Source: Solibacillus faecavium
Lineage (GTDB): Bacteria; Bacillota; Bacilli; Bacillales_A; Planococcaceae
Assembly: GCF_014836905.1 (NCBI RefSeq)
Contig: NZ_JACSPZ010000002.1
Span: forward strand, 1-64,000
DNA: 64,000 nucleotides
Direction of reading: 5' to 3'
Part shown: positions 43,152 through 52,451 of the stretch, one piece after another
How the letters are laid out: each line of letters starts with the position of its first letter
Position numbering within the stretch: position 1 is the first letter of the stretch
Program-made: the position numbers and the translations under genes
Notes under the pieces: model-generated
Seen by the model: the letters and a program-made list of their open reading frames with translations, nothing else
Database searches by the model: none
What the model was told of the DNA's origin: nothing

Positions 43152-44207
43152 ATGGGAAAGAATAAAAAAATTTTACCGAAAAATTTTGATGAACTAATTA
43201 AAGTGGGCGATATTTCAGCATTAAAAGAAGTATTTGTGCATTGTGAATTAGATGCCCGTGGCGGTTACAGTAAATCAACTGCTTTGAGCTTTTTCAATAT
43301 ACCGGATGAATTGGTTCGCTGGCTTGTAGTACAGGGTGCGGATATAAATTCTAGTGACAGTTATGGTAGAACGGCTCTACATAACCATGCAAAAAATTGG
43401 CGCGGTAATACAGAATTGCTTCTTGAGTTAGGGGCACATCTAGAAGCGATGGATTATCAGAACGAGACACCTATATTTGCCGCAGCTAGTTCATTTAATC
43501 CAAATGCAGTTTCCACATTAGTTGCCAAAGGTGCAAATATCAGTGCAGAAAATAAGATGAGACAGACACCTTTAGAAAAAGCTTTGTCGGTATGTAGAAA
43601 CATAGATATCGTTAATATGGCGAAAGTTGCTGAGATCTTGCTTAAAGCTGGAGCAACTAAAACGCAGAAAATGAAAGACTCTATTAAGCGAATTGGAAAT
43701 GAGTTTGAATTTTACAGAGAAAGCTTTAATCAGGAATTTTTGAATCAAACAGAAGAGGCACTTATACATCTATATGCACTATTTGATGTTCTTCCAGTAG
43801 AGAAACGGATAACTCACGATGGCTCCTCTCCAATAACCGTTACAGCAAAAGGATGGCAGGCGCAACATAATGAACTATGGGATTTATTAATTCCTTCCGA
43901 GGGGTATGCGAAAACTGTACAGGGTGAGGTGATCCGTATTACCGGTAAAGTATCCTATGAAATATTGGATAATGGCGGGGGCAACTGGGATAATCAATTT
44001 CGTAAAATGCTTAACCATTTAGATCATTACTTTAGCTTAGGCACGCCATTACCCCCGGCTAAACTTTTGGAGGCTAAAGCGTTAGTAAAAGACCTTCGTA
44101 AAGGAAATGGAAGTAATGAAGTTGAAAGACTATGCGAACTGGCGGTGCAATGGGTACTCAGTAATCCGAATCCTATTAAGTTGGAACAGCCCGACTACAA
44201 GCGTTAA
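43152..44207 (+). CDS. ankyrin-repeat protein
   Basis: A 351-residue protein. Residues about 35-170 hold four ankyrin-like repeats (VQGADINSSDSYGRTALH, LGAHLEAMDYQNETPIFAAA, AKGANISAENKMRQTPLEKAL, LLKAGATKTQ). The C-terminal half is a separate domain (ITVTAKGWQAQHNELWDLLIPSEGYAKTVQGEVIRITGKV). No signal peptide. Such proteins often serve in protein binding; the target is unknown. ATG 43152 follows AGGAG. Confidence 0.75.
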   Translation: MGKNKKILPKNFDELIKVGDISALKEVFVHCELDARGGYSKSTALSFFNIPDELVRWLVVQGADINSSDSYGRTALHNHAKNWRGNTELLLELGAHLEAMDYQNETPIFAAASSFNPNAVSTLVAKGANISAENKMRQTPLEKALSVCRNIDIVNMAKVAEILLKAGATKTQKMKDSIKRIGNEFEFYRESFNQEFLNQTEEALIHLYALFDVLPVEKRITHDGSSPITVTAKGWQAQHNELWDLLIPSEGYAKTVQGEVIRITGKVSYEILDNGGGNWDNQFRKMLNHLDHYFSLGTPLPPAKLLEAKALVKDLRKGNGSNEVERLCELAVQWVLSNPNPIKLEQPDYKR

Positions 44208-44267
44208 CCATAGTTTCATCGTCAACTAATGAAAAATTTAATTATTCATAACGAAAGGAGACGGAAC

Positions 44268-44432
44268 TTGGAAGATTTATTTCTTTTAGTACCTATTGTA
44301 TTTTCGGTATTATGGTTCGTTAACTTGGTTTAGCTCTTAGAAAAATTAAAGGCCGGGAGAAATATACATAATCAAAAGGTTTTAGGGTGTGTATGGAGCG
44401 CGGCATTTACACTTTCTATAATTATGATTTAA
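44268..44432 (+). pseudogene. small two-TM gene interrupted by one TAG
   Basis: AAGGAG lies 7 bases before TTG 44268. The frame encodes a membrane helix (LFLLVPIVFSVLWFVNLV), meets TAG at 44331-44333, then continues open through a basic loop (EKLKAGRNIHNQK) and a second helix to TAA 44430-44432. Helix-basic loop-helix in 54 codons is the layout of the small proteins at 1304 and 36470. If the TAG is real, the product is a 21-residue membrane peptide. Confidence 0.45.
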
Positions 44433-44469
44433 TTTTAATATCTGGAATTCAATAAGTACGAATACTCTT

Positions 44470-44507
44470 TAGTGCGTTGGTCCGAGAAGGATTCAGCGCT
44501 TTTTTTG
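44470..44507 (+). terminator. hairpin before the next GNAT gene
   Basis: AGTGCGTTG pairs with CAGCGCT (one G-U) and is followed by seven T. Confidence 0.6.
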
Positions 44508-44552
44508 TGGAAGTATTATACAAGCAGAAGTCTAATGGTAAGGGGGATTTCA

Positions 44553-45017
44553 TTGGAAACTGAATTAAAGTTTAGAATGGCTACTGAAAAGGATTTAGAA
44601 ACAATCGTGGGCTTGCTTGCGGATGATTTATTAGGCAGTAAACGAGAGCGCTATGAAGATCCACTTCCTCTTAGTTACAGAAAAGCATTTGAGGCGATTT
44701 CAAAGGATTCGAATAACGAATTAGTTGTGGCTTGTGATGGCGATGAGGTGATTGGCGTCCTGCAAATTACTTTTACTGCGTATATAACTCATCAAGGTGG
44801 ATGGAGAGCGACAATTGAAGGAGTCAGAACAGCAGCTTCTGTAAGAGGGCAAGGTGTTGGGTCTAAGCTAATTAATTGGGCAATCCAACGTGCGAAACAA
44901 CGAGAATGTCACTTGGTCCAGCTAACGACTGATAAAAGGAGACCGGATGCGTTAAAGTTTTATGAACAGTTGGGCTTTAATGCAACACATGAAGGATTAA
45001 AATTGAGTCTGAAGTAA
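44553..45017 (+). CDS. GNAT-family acetyltransferase
   Basis: A 154-residue GNAT. FRMATEKDLETIVGLLADD opens the domain, EGVRTAASVRGQGVGSKLINW is the CoA loop, and DALKFYEQLGFNATHEGLKLSL ends it. TTG 44553 follows AGGGGGAT by 6 bases; the longer frame would begin inside a terminator. Resembles aminoglycoside- or small-molecule-directed GNATs, acceptor unknown. Confidence 0.83.
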   Translation: METELKFRMATEKDLETIVGLLADDLLGSKRERYEDPLPLSYRKAFEAISKDSNNELVVACDGDEVIGVLQITFTAYITHQGGWRATIEGVRTAASVRGQGVGSKLINWAIQRAKQRECHLVQLTTDKRRPDALKFYEQLGFNATHEGLKLSLK

Positions 45018-45089
45018 AACAACGGAGGAAAGTAAATTTATTGAAAAAGTGACTTTCATTCATATTGGCGTTATGAAGGGGGGATTATA

Positions 45090-45866
45090 GTGGGAATTGA
45101 TTTTCATAATGAAAAAAATAGATATTCTTATTCAACTCGAAAGGCAGATAGTTCATGGATTCATGCTATGGAGGAGTTAGTAAATTTTAATAATATTCCT
45201 AAAGCATTGGATATAGGCTGCGGTGGGGGGATTTACTCGAAAGCGTTATCTGACATGGGCGTAATGTCTGTTACAGGGGTCGACTATTCAGAGGAAATAC
45301 TGAAAGCTGCTAGAGAAAATTGTGCCGAGTATCCAAACATTTCATTCAGACTAGGGAATGCACTACAAACTGATTTAGAAAGTAACGAATACAATTTAAT
45401 TTTGGAAAGAGCGTTAATCCATCATATACAGGATTTACAAATGTGCTTCAAAGAGGCTTATAGACTGTTGCATGAAAAAGGAATTTATGTCGTCCAGGAC
45501 CGGACACCGGAAGATTGTTTATTAAAGGGAGATCCGAGTCATATAAGGGGATATTTTTTTGAACGGTTTCCGCAATTAATTGAGAGCGAGACAAAACGGA
45601 GATACAGCAGTGAATTTGTCATAAAAACACTTACGGATGTTGGATTTACAGACATTCAGGAAATTAAGTTATGGGAAATCAGAAAAGAATATAGAAATAA
45701 AGAACAATTACTAAAAGATTTAAGTGAAAGAACAGGAAGAAGTATATTACATGAATTAACGGATGAAGAATTAAATTTATTAATGGATTATATAGATGAG
45801 GCCATTTCTTCGGAACATACAATCGTTGAAAAGGATAGATGGACCATTTGGAAAGCAGTTAAATAA
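45090..45866 (+). CDS. class I SAM-dependent methyltransferase
   Basis: A 258-residue methyltransferase. Motif I is ALDIGCGGGIYSKAL, motif II acidic residue is in VTGVDYSEE, and NALQTDLESNEYNLILERALIHHI and LHEKGIYVVQDRTPED match later motifs. Substrate not predictable. GTG 45090 follows AAGGGGGG. Confidence 0.82.
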   Translation: MGIDFHNEKNRYSYSTRKADSSWIHAMEELVNFNNIPKALDIGCGGGIYSKALSDMGVMSVTGVDYSEEILKAARENCAEYPNISFRLGNALQTDLESNEYNLILERALIHHIQDLQMCFKEAYRLLHEKGIYVVQDRTPEDCLLKGDPSHIRGYFFERFPQLIESETKRRYSSEFVIKTLTDVGFTDIQEIKLWEIRKEYRNKEQLLKDLSERTGRSILHELTDEELNLLMDYIDEAISSEHTIVEKDRWTIWKAVK

Positions 45867-45898
45867 TGTGGATATGAAATGAACCATCCGACCTGAAA

Positions 45899-46087
45899 AA
45901 TAAGCGGAGAAATTCCGCTTATTCCGAAAATAAAATAAAAAACAGCCCAAATAAAGGTAGAAATTCCGCTTATCCATTCAAAAAAATGAAAATGATAGCT
46001 TTTTATGCAAATAACCGGAAAATCTCCCCTTATTTCACGTCAAAAACGTCTTCAGCTTATAAATAACAGTAATATCTCCGCTTATTT
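45899..46087. repeat. four-unit palindromic repeat element, copy 2
   Basis: Units at 45899-45923, 45949-45973, 46009-46035 and 46061-46087. Unit 1 is a perfect 25-bp palindrome apart from its centre. Unit starts are 50, 60 and 52 bp apart, as in the other copies, and the A-rich first spacer is shared. It fills the gap between the convergent methyltransferase and nadR genes. Confidence 0.8.
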
Positions 46088-46133
46088 TTTGTCCTTTTAA
46101 CAAAATTAAATGCTGAAGAGGAAGAAACCGCTG

Positions 46134-47219
46134 TTAGAAGGTTTGCCCCGTTATACTGCTTCTTACAATCACCCTACATTGATTAAACCGTTTATTTCTC
46201 TCCATTTCATCGACAATTTTCAGTTTAATGCCATACATTTCATATATCGATTTCAGTAGAGTATTACGCTTCTGTCGCTCTACATCCGTAACCGGTCTGC
46301 GTGTGCCGTCCAGCTCATGGAAGTTGTGGGGTTCAATAAAGATATATTCATCGATTTTCTCTACTTTCAATTTCAGCATCGTATCAACCAATTCGTGATA
46401 CTCACCGGTCTCCATGAAATGGAAAAATTGTGTATAAACTAAATCGGTATCCACCATCAACACTTTATTTGACTTTTTGCTGGCCTCATTCATCAGATGG
46501 ACATGACCTGCTGCAATGTCTGCATAGTCCGATGGCTCCGATATATCGGCGTACCCATTGATTTCGTCATAATATAAACGACCATACTCTTCCAAATGGT
46601 TAGTTTCAAAGTGCTTCGCCAACATTTTAGTAAGATGCGACTTACCGACCGATTCAATGCCGCAAATAGCAATACGTTTTACATAATGCTCCCGTACAGC
46701 GGGCGGTAAGAAATTCCACGAATGAAAAATACCGTTTTTTCTAATTTCTGTCGCAGAAATGTTGAATGCTGATCTTTCAGTATCAATAATGTGATGCTTT
46801 GCCTGTGGTAAGTATTTTGCGAAATATTCCTCATATTCGTGTTCACTGCTGAACACTACATCCACTTTGCCGCCAATTTTAGATAGCAACTCTTTGTGTG
46901 AGTCAAAAATGGAATCATCATTCATGTAATCATCCGAGCGCTTTTCATATTGCGAAAGTACACGTATATTCTTAAAATTCTTCAATTCTTTCGTAATCCA
47001 GCGTTCACGGACACGACTCGATACCCATTCAAAGCCTGTATTCTCACATAAACTTTTATCATAGACATCATCATAACCAACGACAACGAACAAAATATCT
47101 ACGAGAGACTGTGCTTCAAAAATACAGTTTAAATGTCCTTTGTGGAATGGTAGGAACTTACCGCCATATAATCCGATTTTTTTATTTTTATATTCGCTGA
47201 TTGGTACACCGAAGTTCAA
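46134..47219 (-). CDS. nadR: NadR-type NMN adenylyltransferase / nicotinamide riboside kinase
   Basis: A 361-residue two-domain enzyme. The nucleotidyltransferase domain has GLYGGKFLPFHKGH (HxGH motif) and SATEIR; the kinase domain has the P-loop GIESVGKS and EEYGRLYY. It phosphorylates nicotinamide riboside to NMN and adenylates it to NAD. No N-terminal HTH, so unlike the enteric protein it is not itself a repressor. TTG 47219 with AAGGAG upstream. It lies 2 bases after pnuC, which supplies the substrate. Confidence 0.88.
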   Translation of the reverse strand: MNFGVPISEYKNKKIGLYGGKFLPFHKGHLNCIFEAQSLVDILFVVVGYDDVYDKSLCENTGFEWVSSRVRERWITKELKNFKNIRVLSQYEKRSDDYMNDDSIFDSHKELLSKIGGKVDVVFSSEHEYEEYFAKYLPQAKHHIIDTERSAFNISATEIRKNGIFHSWNFLPPAVREHYVKRIAICGIESVGKSHLTKMLAKHFETNHLEEYGRLYYDEINGYADISEPSDYADIAAGHVHLMNEASKKSNKVLMVDTDLVYTQFFHFMETGEYHELVDTMLKLKVEKIDEYIFIEPHNFHELDGTRRPVTDVERQKRNTLLKSIYEMYGIKLKIVDEMERNKRFNQCRVIVRSSITGQTF

Positions 47220-47221
47220 TT

Positions 47222-47911
47222 TTATACAGCTCCTTGCGCCTTGCTAATTTTAATCCAGTTAATATATCCGTAAATTGAGTTTACTAAAAATGCACACCAC
47301 ATAACAAATACTGTCCAATCATTGCCGCCTTGTTGAACTAAAATAATCGCCCATAAGGCAATCGTAATGACATTGACAATAATCCATAAAATCCATTGCT
47401 CCGCGTAGCGCATAATCATTAAAATTTGAGCTACTACCGATAAAACAACGGCCAAACCATCAAGCCCCGCTAAGTTTGCGCCTATTCTTGATAAAAATAG
47501 CGAGTATGAAATATAAGCAACTAGTATTCCAGCACCCGTATATAGCCATTGTTTCGTTGTTAAACGTTTCGCATAAATTTCTTCCCCGTATGCAGCTTCA
47601 TCAGGGGATTTCTTATTTTTAAACCATAAGTAAAATCCGATAAATTGAATAGGTAAATAGAATAATAGATTCAGCATGGATTCACCATATAATCCATAGC
47701 CATATGCAATGTAGCCGTATGTCGAACATTGCACAACACCGACTACATATGTTCCGATTTTCCCTTTCGCTGCTAATACAACACAAATAATGCCGGCTAT
47801 AGATGAAATCGTTCCTAAAAGCGTATCATCCCATAAAATACTAAGAATGAGGATGATGACTGTTGAAATGATTAACCAAGCCTTTTCGAATAACGTCCAA
47901 TTTTTGAACAT
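47222..47911 (-). CDS. pnuC: nicotinamide riboside transporter
   Basis: A 229-residue PnuC with seven predicted helices. Segments such as VVLAAKGKIGTYVVGVVQCSTYGYIAY and the WILWIIVNVITIALW region are family signatures. PnuC lets nicotinamide riboside cross by facilitated diffusion and NadR traps it. ATG 47911 has GAAGG 9 bases upstream. First gene of a two-gene operon. Confidence 0.88.
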   Translation of the reverse strand: MFKNWTLFEKAWLIISTVIILILSILWDDTLLGTISSIAGIICVVLAAKGKIGTYVVGVVQCSTYGYIAYGYGLYGESMLNLLFYLPIQFIGFYLWFKNKKSPDEAAYGEEIYAKRLTTKQWLYTGAGILVAYISYSLFLSRIGANLAGLDGLAVVLSVVAQILMIMRYAEQWILWIIVNVITIALWAIILVQQGGNDWTVFVMWCAFLVNSIYGYINWIKISKAQGAV

Positions 47912-48230
47912 AACAACTATACCTTCTTTCTCCATGATGAATGGCTAAAACGAATATTCATAAGGGCAACCTAATGATGGGTAATATTGGTTTTATCCGC
48001 TAATATTTTAACATTAAATGGAATTAAATAAACTAATTATTCTTTTATGTTAACGAGAAATTTTTATATTTTAAGAGAATTATTTAGACGCTATCTAGGT
48101 ATTATATGTAATTTTAGTATGTGGTCGATGCTCGCAGGTAAGGAAATCTGCTGTTTAAAAGAGAATAGTCTAAAGCTAATATAAATTAGGAGTTAGTTGC
48201 ATATGTTATGAATGAATAATAGCAGGGGAT
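47912..48230. other. 319-base intergenic region upstream of pnuC
   Basis: AT-rich sequence between divergent genes. I looked for a riboswitch or a clear operator before pnuC and saw none that I can support. Confidence 0.45.
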
Positions 48231-48506
48231 GTGGTTCCATTTATTGAAAAGGCACTTCTTTTTATCATTATTTTAAGACTTATTTCAGGAAGTATTGAAT
48301 TGACGGCTGCTGCGTTAATGTTTAAATTCAATGATTTGGAAAAGGCCTTTTATATCAATACAATGTTAGCCTTAGTAGGTCCGGTTGTTCTCATCGTTAC
48401 AACTGGACTAGCTCTACTAGGTCTGGCAGAGAAAATTTCAATGACAAGAATAATCTGCCTTTTTGCAGGCATTTCCCTTATTCTGTTCAGTTTGAAAGCT
48501 CAATAA
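48231..48506 (+). CDS. YqhV-like DUF2619 membrane protein
   Basis: A 91-residue protein with three predicted helices. RLISGSIELTAAALMFKFNDLEKAFYINTMLALVGPVVL matches the YqhV/DUF2619 family found in spore-forming Bacillales; its function is not established. GTG 48231 is preceded at short distance by AGGGGA, so the exact start is uncertain. Confidence 0.7.
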   Translation: MVPFIEKALLFIIILRLISGSIELTAAALMFKFNDLEKAFYINTMLALVGPVVLIVTTGLALLGLAEKISMTRIICLFAGISLILFSLKAQ

Positions 48507-48509
48507 TTT

Positions 48510-48551
48510 TAAGGACCGTTCCAGCCGCAAAAGCTGTCAGGTCCTTATTTT
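48510..48551. terminator. bidirectional terminator between convergent genes
   Basis: AAGGACC...CAGC pairs with GCTG...GGTCCTT, with A and T runs on the two sides. Confidence 0.7.
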
Positions 48552-48552
48552 T

Positions 48553-49785
48553 TTATGTTGCTTTTTTGGATTTCTCGATTTCCTCGACATTGATGCATTT
48601 GAAGACAACAAATAACAGTATGAATCCTAATACACCTGCCACAATATAGCTGACATTGAGATAGTCTTTCATGACGAGTGACATAATAGGGGGGCCGGCT
48701 GCAACACCGATAAATCTCGCTGAGCTATAGAAAGAAGAAACTGTGCCTCTTAATTCTTTGTTGATGTTATCTGTAATAATTGTGTCAAGTGCAGGCAAGA
48801 GGGCACCAATGGCGATTCCGACTATACTTGTTACTACGAGCAAAAGAATGAGTTTTTTGCTTGTATAACCTACGAAAACAATGCTTGTAGACATGGCAAT
48901 TAACGAAATAACAATTATTTTTTTCATTCTTTTCAAGTCGCCTTTAATTTTACGACCAGAAACATAAGAAGAAATACACAATAGTAAAAGTGGGATAGCT
49001 AGTACAAAACCTTTCTTAACACCTTTTATATCATGAACTTTTTCGAGGTTGTCGGATAAGAAAAATAGCATACTGAATAATATCAGCATAACGAGTACAC
49101 CATTTAAAAATATGGTATACAACCATTTTCCTTTCTCTTTGAAAACTTCCTTTGTATTACTTAAAAATTCCTTGAACTTTAAAGGTTCATCTTTTTCTTT
49201 AGGGACTTTTACAAAGAAAAAGATAAGTAAAATAGAAATTAAACTAAGCGCTGAAATAGAGAAGAAGGGCAGAAACCATAAAACAGCTGCAAATATTGAA
49301 CCTAAAATGGGGCTCAACACTTTACCGAACGTATTAGACGTTTCAATTATTCCTAACGTCGAACTTATTTTTTCATCATCATCCTGGTATAGGTCACCTA
49401 CAAGGGGCATAACGATCGGCATTGCTCCTGCCGCACCTATTCCTTGAATAACCCTACCAATAATGATCATCATGTACGGGTCATCCATTTTCCAGGAAGC
49501 AAACCCGGCAATGAGACCACCGATTAAAGCGAGGATTAAACTGGGTAATATTACCATTTTTCTTCCAAATCGGTCTGATAAATAACCTGCTACAGGTATA
49601 AGGAAAATTGCCGCAATAGAATAGCTTGTAATAATCATGCTTGACTGAAATGATGTGATCCCGACCTTGTCTTCGAGTATCGGAAGCACTGGTATAAGCA
49701 TGGAATTTCCCAGCGTCATGATTAGAGGAATTGAAGTTAAACTGATAATACACCAGACACTTACTTGAGCCTTACTTTTGTCCAT
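48553..49785 (-). CDS. MFS efflux transporter (YitG/YmfD-like)
   Basis: A 410-residue major facilitator with 12 predicted helices. Motif A is present (AGYLSDRFGRKMVI) and helix 4 reads IIIGRVIQGIGAAGAMPIV, a drug/H+ antiporter pattern. It resembles Bacillus YmfD/YitG exporters, of which YmfD exports bacillibactin; no siderophore genes lie here, so the substrate is open. ATG 49785 follows GAGG by 7 bases; the upstream GTG lies directly against that site. Confidence 0.8.
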   Translation of the reverse strand: MDKSKAQVSVWCIISLTSIPLIMTLGNSMLIPVLPILEDKVGITSFQSSMIITSYSIAAIFLIPVAGYLSDRFGRKMVILPSLILALIGGLIAGFASWKMDDPYMMIIIGRVIQGIGAAGAMPIVMPLVGDLYQDDDEKISSTLGIIETSNTFGKVLSPILGSIFAAVLWFLPFFSISALSLISILLIFFFVKVPKEKDEPLKFKEFLSNTKEVFKEKGKWLYTIFLNGVLVMLILFSMLFFLSDNLEKVHDIKGVKKGFVLAIPLLLLCISSYVSGRKIKGDLKRMKKIIVISLIAMSTSIVFVGYTSKKLILLLVVTSIVGIAIGALLPALDTIITDNINKELRGTVSSFYSSARFIGVAAGPPIMSLVMKDYLNVSYIVAGVLGFILLFVVFKCINVEEIEKSKKAT

Positions 49786-49908
49786 TACCACACCTCGACT
49801 AATTTGTTTATTTATTAAGGTATGGTTTCATTTCAAGCATTTTATGCGTAACATTATTTTACAAGCTTATTTAGAAACGATCCGACTATAATAAGTGTTG
49901 TCCATGCA

Positions 49909-50535
49909 TTAAAATAACATTTGGAAAGCCATCTTGCCGAAGTATAGTCCAAATACGATCATTAATATGGCTGAAATGAAGGAAACGATTTTCAAAAGCC
50001 TCGTGGATAATAATTTTCGCGCGACACTGGAGAAAAAGGACATAAGAAAATCCACTAAAATAATACCGACTAAAATAGCAATACTAAGAATTATGATTTG
50101 ATAGATTGTAGTTGAACCAGCATTTTTTGCAAGGATGGAGCCATATATCCCAAGCCAGAAAAGAATCGTTAGCGGATTTAGCAGCGACATGAAGAAACCG
50201 GACATAATTGATTGTCTAAGACGTGTTCTTTTTTTGGTATTTGAATCCATCTCAATTTTATGTAGCGATAGAAGATTTTCTATACCTGTGTACAAAAGGA
50301 CAAAACAGCCGAAAGACCAGAGTATCGTTTTTAATAATTCCGATTCAATAAATTGTCCAATCCCAAAATAAACAACAAACATATAGATGACATCGGTTAC
50401 TATGGCACCGAGACTAAAAAACCAGGCATGAAAAAAACCGTTTTTCAAACCCGTATTTATTAAAACGGTTTTAACAGGTCCAATTGTTGCAGCCATAGAT
50501 ATGCCTAAAAAGACATACGTCAAAATAGAATTCAT
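49909..50535 (-). CDS. LysE-family amino-acid exporter
   Basis: A 208-residue protein with six predicted helices. The N-terminal GISMAATIGPVKTVLINTGLKNGF and the central SGFFMSLLNPLTILFW segments are characteristic of LysE/RhtB exporters. ATG 50535 follows GGGGGG by 6 bases. The exported compound is unknown. Confidence 0.82.
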   Translation of the reverse strand: MNSILTYVFLGISMAATIGPVKTVLINTGLKNGFFHAWFFSLGAIVTDVIYMFVVYFGIGQFIESELLKTILWSFGCFVLLYTGIENLLSLHKIEMDSNTKKRTRLRQSIMSGFFMSLLNPLTILFWLGIYGSILAKNAGSTTIYQIIILSIAILVGIILVDFLMSFFSSVARKLLSTRLLKIVSFISAILMIVFGLYFGKMAFQMLF

Positions 50536-50710
50536 GAATAGCCCCCCAAGAAAATGATTTCCTTGCATTTTATTCCGATTCAATGACTTCTAGGACTAGT
50601 TAAAGGGAAAATCAAATAAGAAATAATTGGGGATTGCATAAAAATAAGATTTTCTACGGGGAATACGCATTGTAAGTGTGGGGGCGGGAAATTGAAGTGC
50701 GGAATGTGAT

Positions 50711-50900
50711 AAATAGCGGAATGAATTTCCCTTATTTTAAAAATAAAATAAAAAGTAGGCAAAATAAGGGAAGGAATTTCCTTTATTGAACTAAAAAACA
50801 TGAAATTTTATGATTTTATTTGAAATAACGGTAAAACGTTCCCTTATTTATCCTAAAAATGAGCTGCATCATTCAAATAACGGTAAAATATTCCCTTATT
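50711..50900. repeat. four-unit palindromic repeat element, copy 3
   Basis: Units at 50711-50738, 50762-50787, 50823-50849 and 50875-50900; starts 51, 61 and 52 bp apart. All arms here use GGGAA or GGTAA with TTCCC instead of the GCGGA and TCCGC of the 23.4 and 45.9 kb copies, so the units of a copy vary together. The second spacer contains CATGAAATTTTATG. The element is in a divergent intergenic region upstream of the glyoxalase gene. Confidence 0.8.
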
Positions 50901-51026
50901 CTAGGAGGGCATTTTCGTAGATACCAATAAGAAATAGTTATTGGTTTTCATAAATAACCCATAATTTTATTTATATACCATATTACATATAATAAAATTA
51001 CAGTTTTAATACTTAGGGGGATATAT

Positions 51027-51395
51027 ATGATTCTTGGATTACATCATGCTCAAATTACGATACCAAAAGGTGCCGAAGAAGAAGGGGAAAATTTTTATTG
51101 CAACGTTTTACAGTTAGAAGAAATTCAAAAGCCGGATTCACTTCAAGGAAGAGGAGGCTTTTGGTTACAAGTTGGTAGTACACAAGTGCATGTAGGAACA
51201 GAAGATGGTTTTGACAGATTATCAACGAAAGCCCATTTAGCATATGAGGTAAAAGATGTATCCTATTGGAAAGAAATATTAGCTGAAAATGATATAAAAA
51301 TATTAGATTCAGTGCCTATTCCCAATTTTGAACGATTTGAGTTTAGAGATCCTTTTGGAAACAGAGTAGAGATTATAAGTAAAAAACCTATTTAA
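51027..51395 (+). CDS. glyoxalase/VOC-family protein
   Basis: A 122-residue vicinal-oxygen-chelate protein with two beta-alpha-beta-beta-beta modules. Candidate metal ligands are H6 (LHHAQIT), H55 (TQVHVG), the His in STKAHLAYEV and Glu in NRVEII. Substrate unknown. ATG 51027 follows TAGGGGG. Its last 8 bases overlap the convergent GNAT gene. Confidence 0.78.
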   Translation: MILGLHHAQITIPKGAEEEGENFYCNVLQLEEIQKPDSLQGRGGFWLQVGSTQVHVGTEDGFDRLSTKAHLAYEVKDVSYWKEILAENDIKILDSVPIPNFERFEFRDPFGNRVEIISKKPI

Positions 51396-52050
51396 ACGGA
51401 TTTCTCCATTCCATTAGCACACCGTAATGACAGGATTCTTCATCCTGCAAATAATTGGGTATGACCTGAACAGGGATTCGTCCGCAGCGCAGTAAAAAGG
51501 AAATGACAGAATCCTGGATATTTCCGTTTACTACGGACTGAACGTATAGTTCCGGTGTCATGTCCTTTTCATAATGATGGTAGCCCGGCATCCGACTACC
51601 TCCTAATAATCTTTCCAGCTTGAGATGGACGACTATGTCATACATCGATAACATGAGCCATTTCCCTAAGCCTAACTTACGATAAGCAGGGCTTACACAA
51701 ATATCGACTACATAAAGTGAATTGCCGTTTTGGTTGTGGGTTCTAATATAACCATTGTCTGTTATTTCCTCCCATGTATGGCGCGGTTCATCCATATTAA
51801 AGTCGACAAGCAAGGCTGTCATAGAGCCAGCCAGTTTTCCTTCCACTTCAATACACAATGCACCTTCTGGAAATAGCGAAGTATGGTTTTGTAATTGCTC
51901 CGTATTCCACCATAATTCTTCGGGGAATGGTGGTGGGAAACATTCCTTTTGAATGCGGATTAATTCAGCGAAATCCTCTTCCCGATAATTTCGAATCGTC
52001 GCAGGGAACGGTTTACTTTCATTGGCCACATATAACTCTTTATAATACAT
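51388..52050 (-). CDS. GNAT-family acetyltransferase
   Basis: A 220-residue GNAT. The CoA loop is YRKLGLGKWLMLSMYD, preceded by NSLYVVDICVSP. The long insertion around LLGGSRMPGYHHYEKDMTPELYV and the C-terminal extension are typical of a carbon-nitrogen-hydrolase-associated GNAT group. Acceptor unknown. ATG 52050 follows GGCGGAG. Confidence 0.8.
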   Translation of the reverse strand: MYYKELYVANESKPFPATIRNYREEDFAELIRIQKECFPPPFPEELWWNTEQLQNHTSLFPEGALCIEVEGKLAGSMTALLVDFNMDEPRHTWEEITDNGYIRTHNQNGNSLYVVDICVSPAYRKLGLGKWLMLSMYDIVVHLKLERLLGGSRMPGYHHYEKDMTPELYVQSVVNGNIQDSVISFLLRCGRIPVQVIPNYLQDEESCHYGVLMEWRNPFK

Positions 52051-52334
52051 TGCTCCGCCTCATTTCCGGTTTGGATTAAGATGTTCTCGCAAGTATTTCT
52101 AAGTTGTTGCTCACCGCTTTTATTAGTTTCTTCTTATTAACTACAGTTTAAATTCATTTATCCAAAAAAATTTTATCGCAAAAATATTACTAGAAAATAA
52201 AATATATAAGAATAATTCAACCCGAAAAATCACAGAATATCTCTTAAAATACATAAAAATAAAAGTTTTTAATCGGTTCAAATTACAGAATATTCGATTA
52301 TTTTATTTTTCCTAATTTTATTTCATTTTTCTAA
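52051..52334. other. AT-rich divergent intergenic region
   Basis: Very AT-rich. I searched it for the Rex operator expected before yjlC-ndh and did not find a good one. No gene seen. Confidence 0.45.
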
Positions 52335-52363
52335 TTGTAACAAGTGATTCTTTGTGCTATCGT
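52335..52363 (+). promoter_or_regulatory. promoter of the DUF1641-ndh operon
   Basis: TTGTAA (52335-52340), 17 bases, TATCGT (52358-52363), with a TG extension one base before the -10. Confidence 0.5.
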
Positions 52364-52451
52364 TGCTTAATGAATGGGTATGTGAAAGGAATTACAAATA
52401 AGTAAGAACTTTCGTTAGAAAAAATATTGGTGTTGGCAAAGGAGAGTTATT

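Noticed and set aside
47912-48230. NAD-sensing riboswitch or NiaR site before pnuC
   Set aside because: I could not find a conserved core or palindrome that I can support.
52051-52451. Rex operator (TTGTGA-N4-TCACAA) upstream of DUF1641-ndh
   Set aside because: No palindrome of that form is present; TTGTAACAAG at 52335 is a poor match and is better read as a -35.
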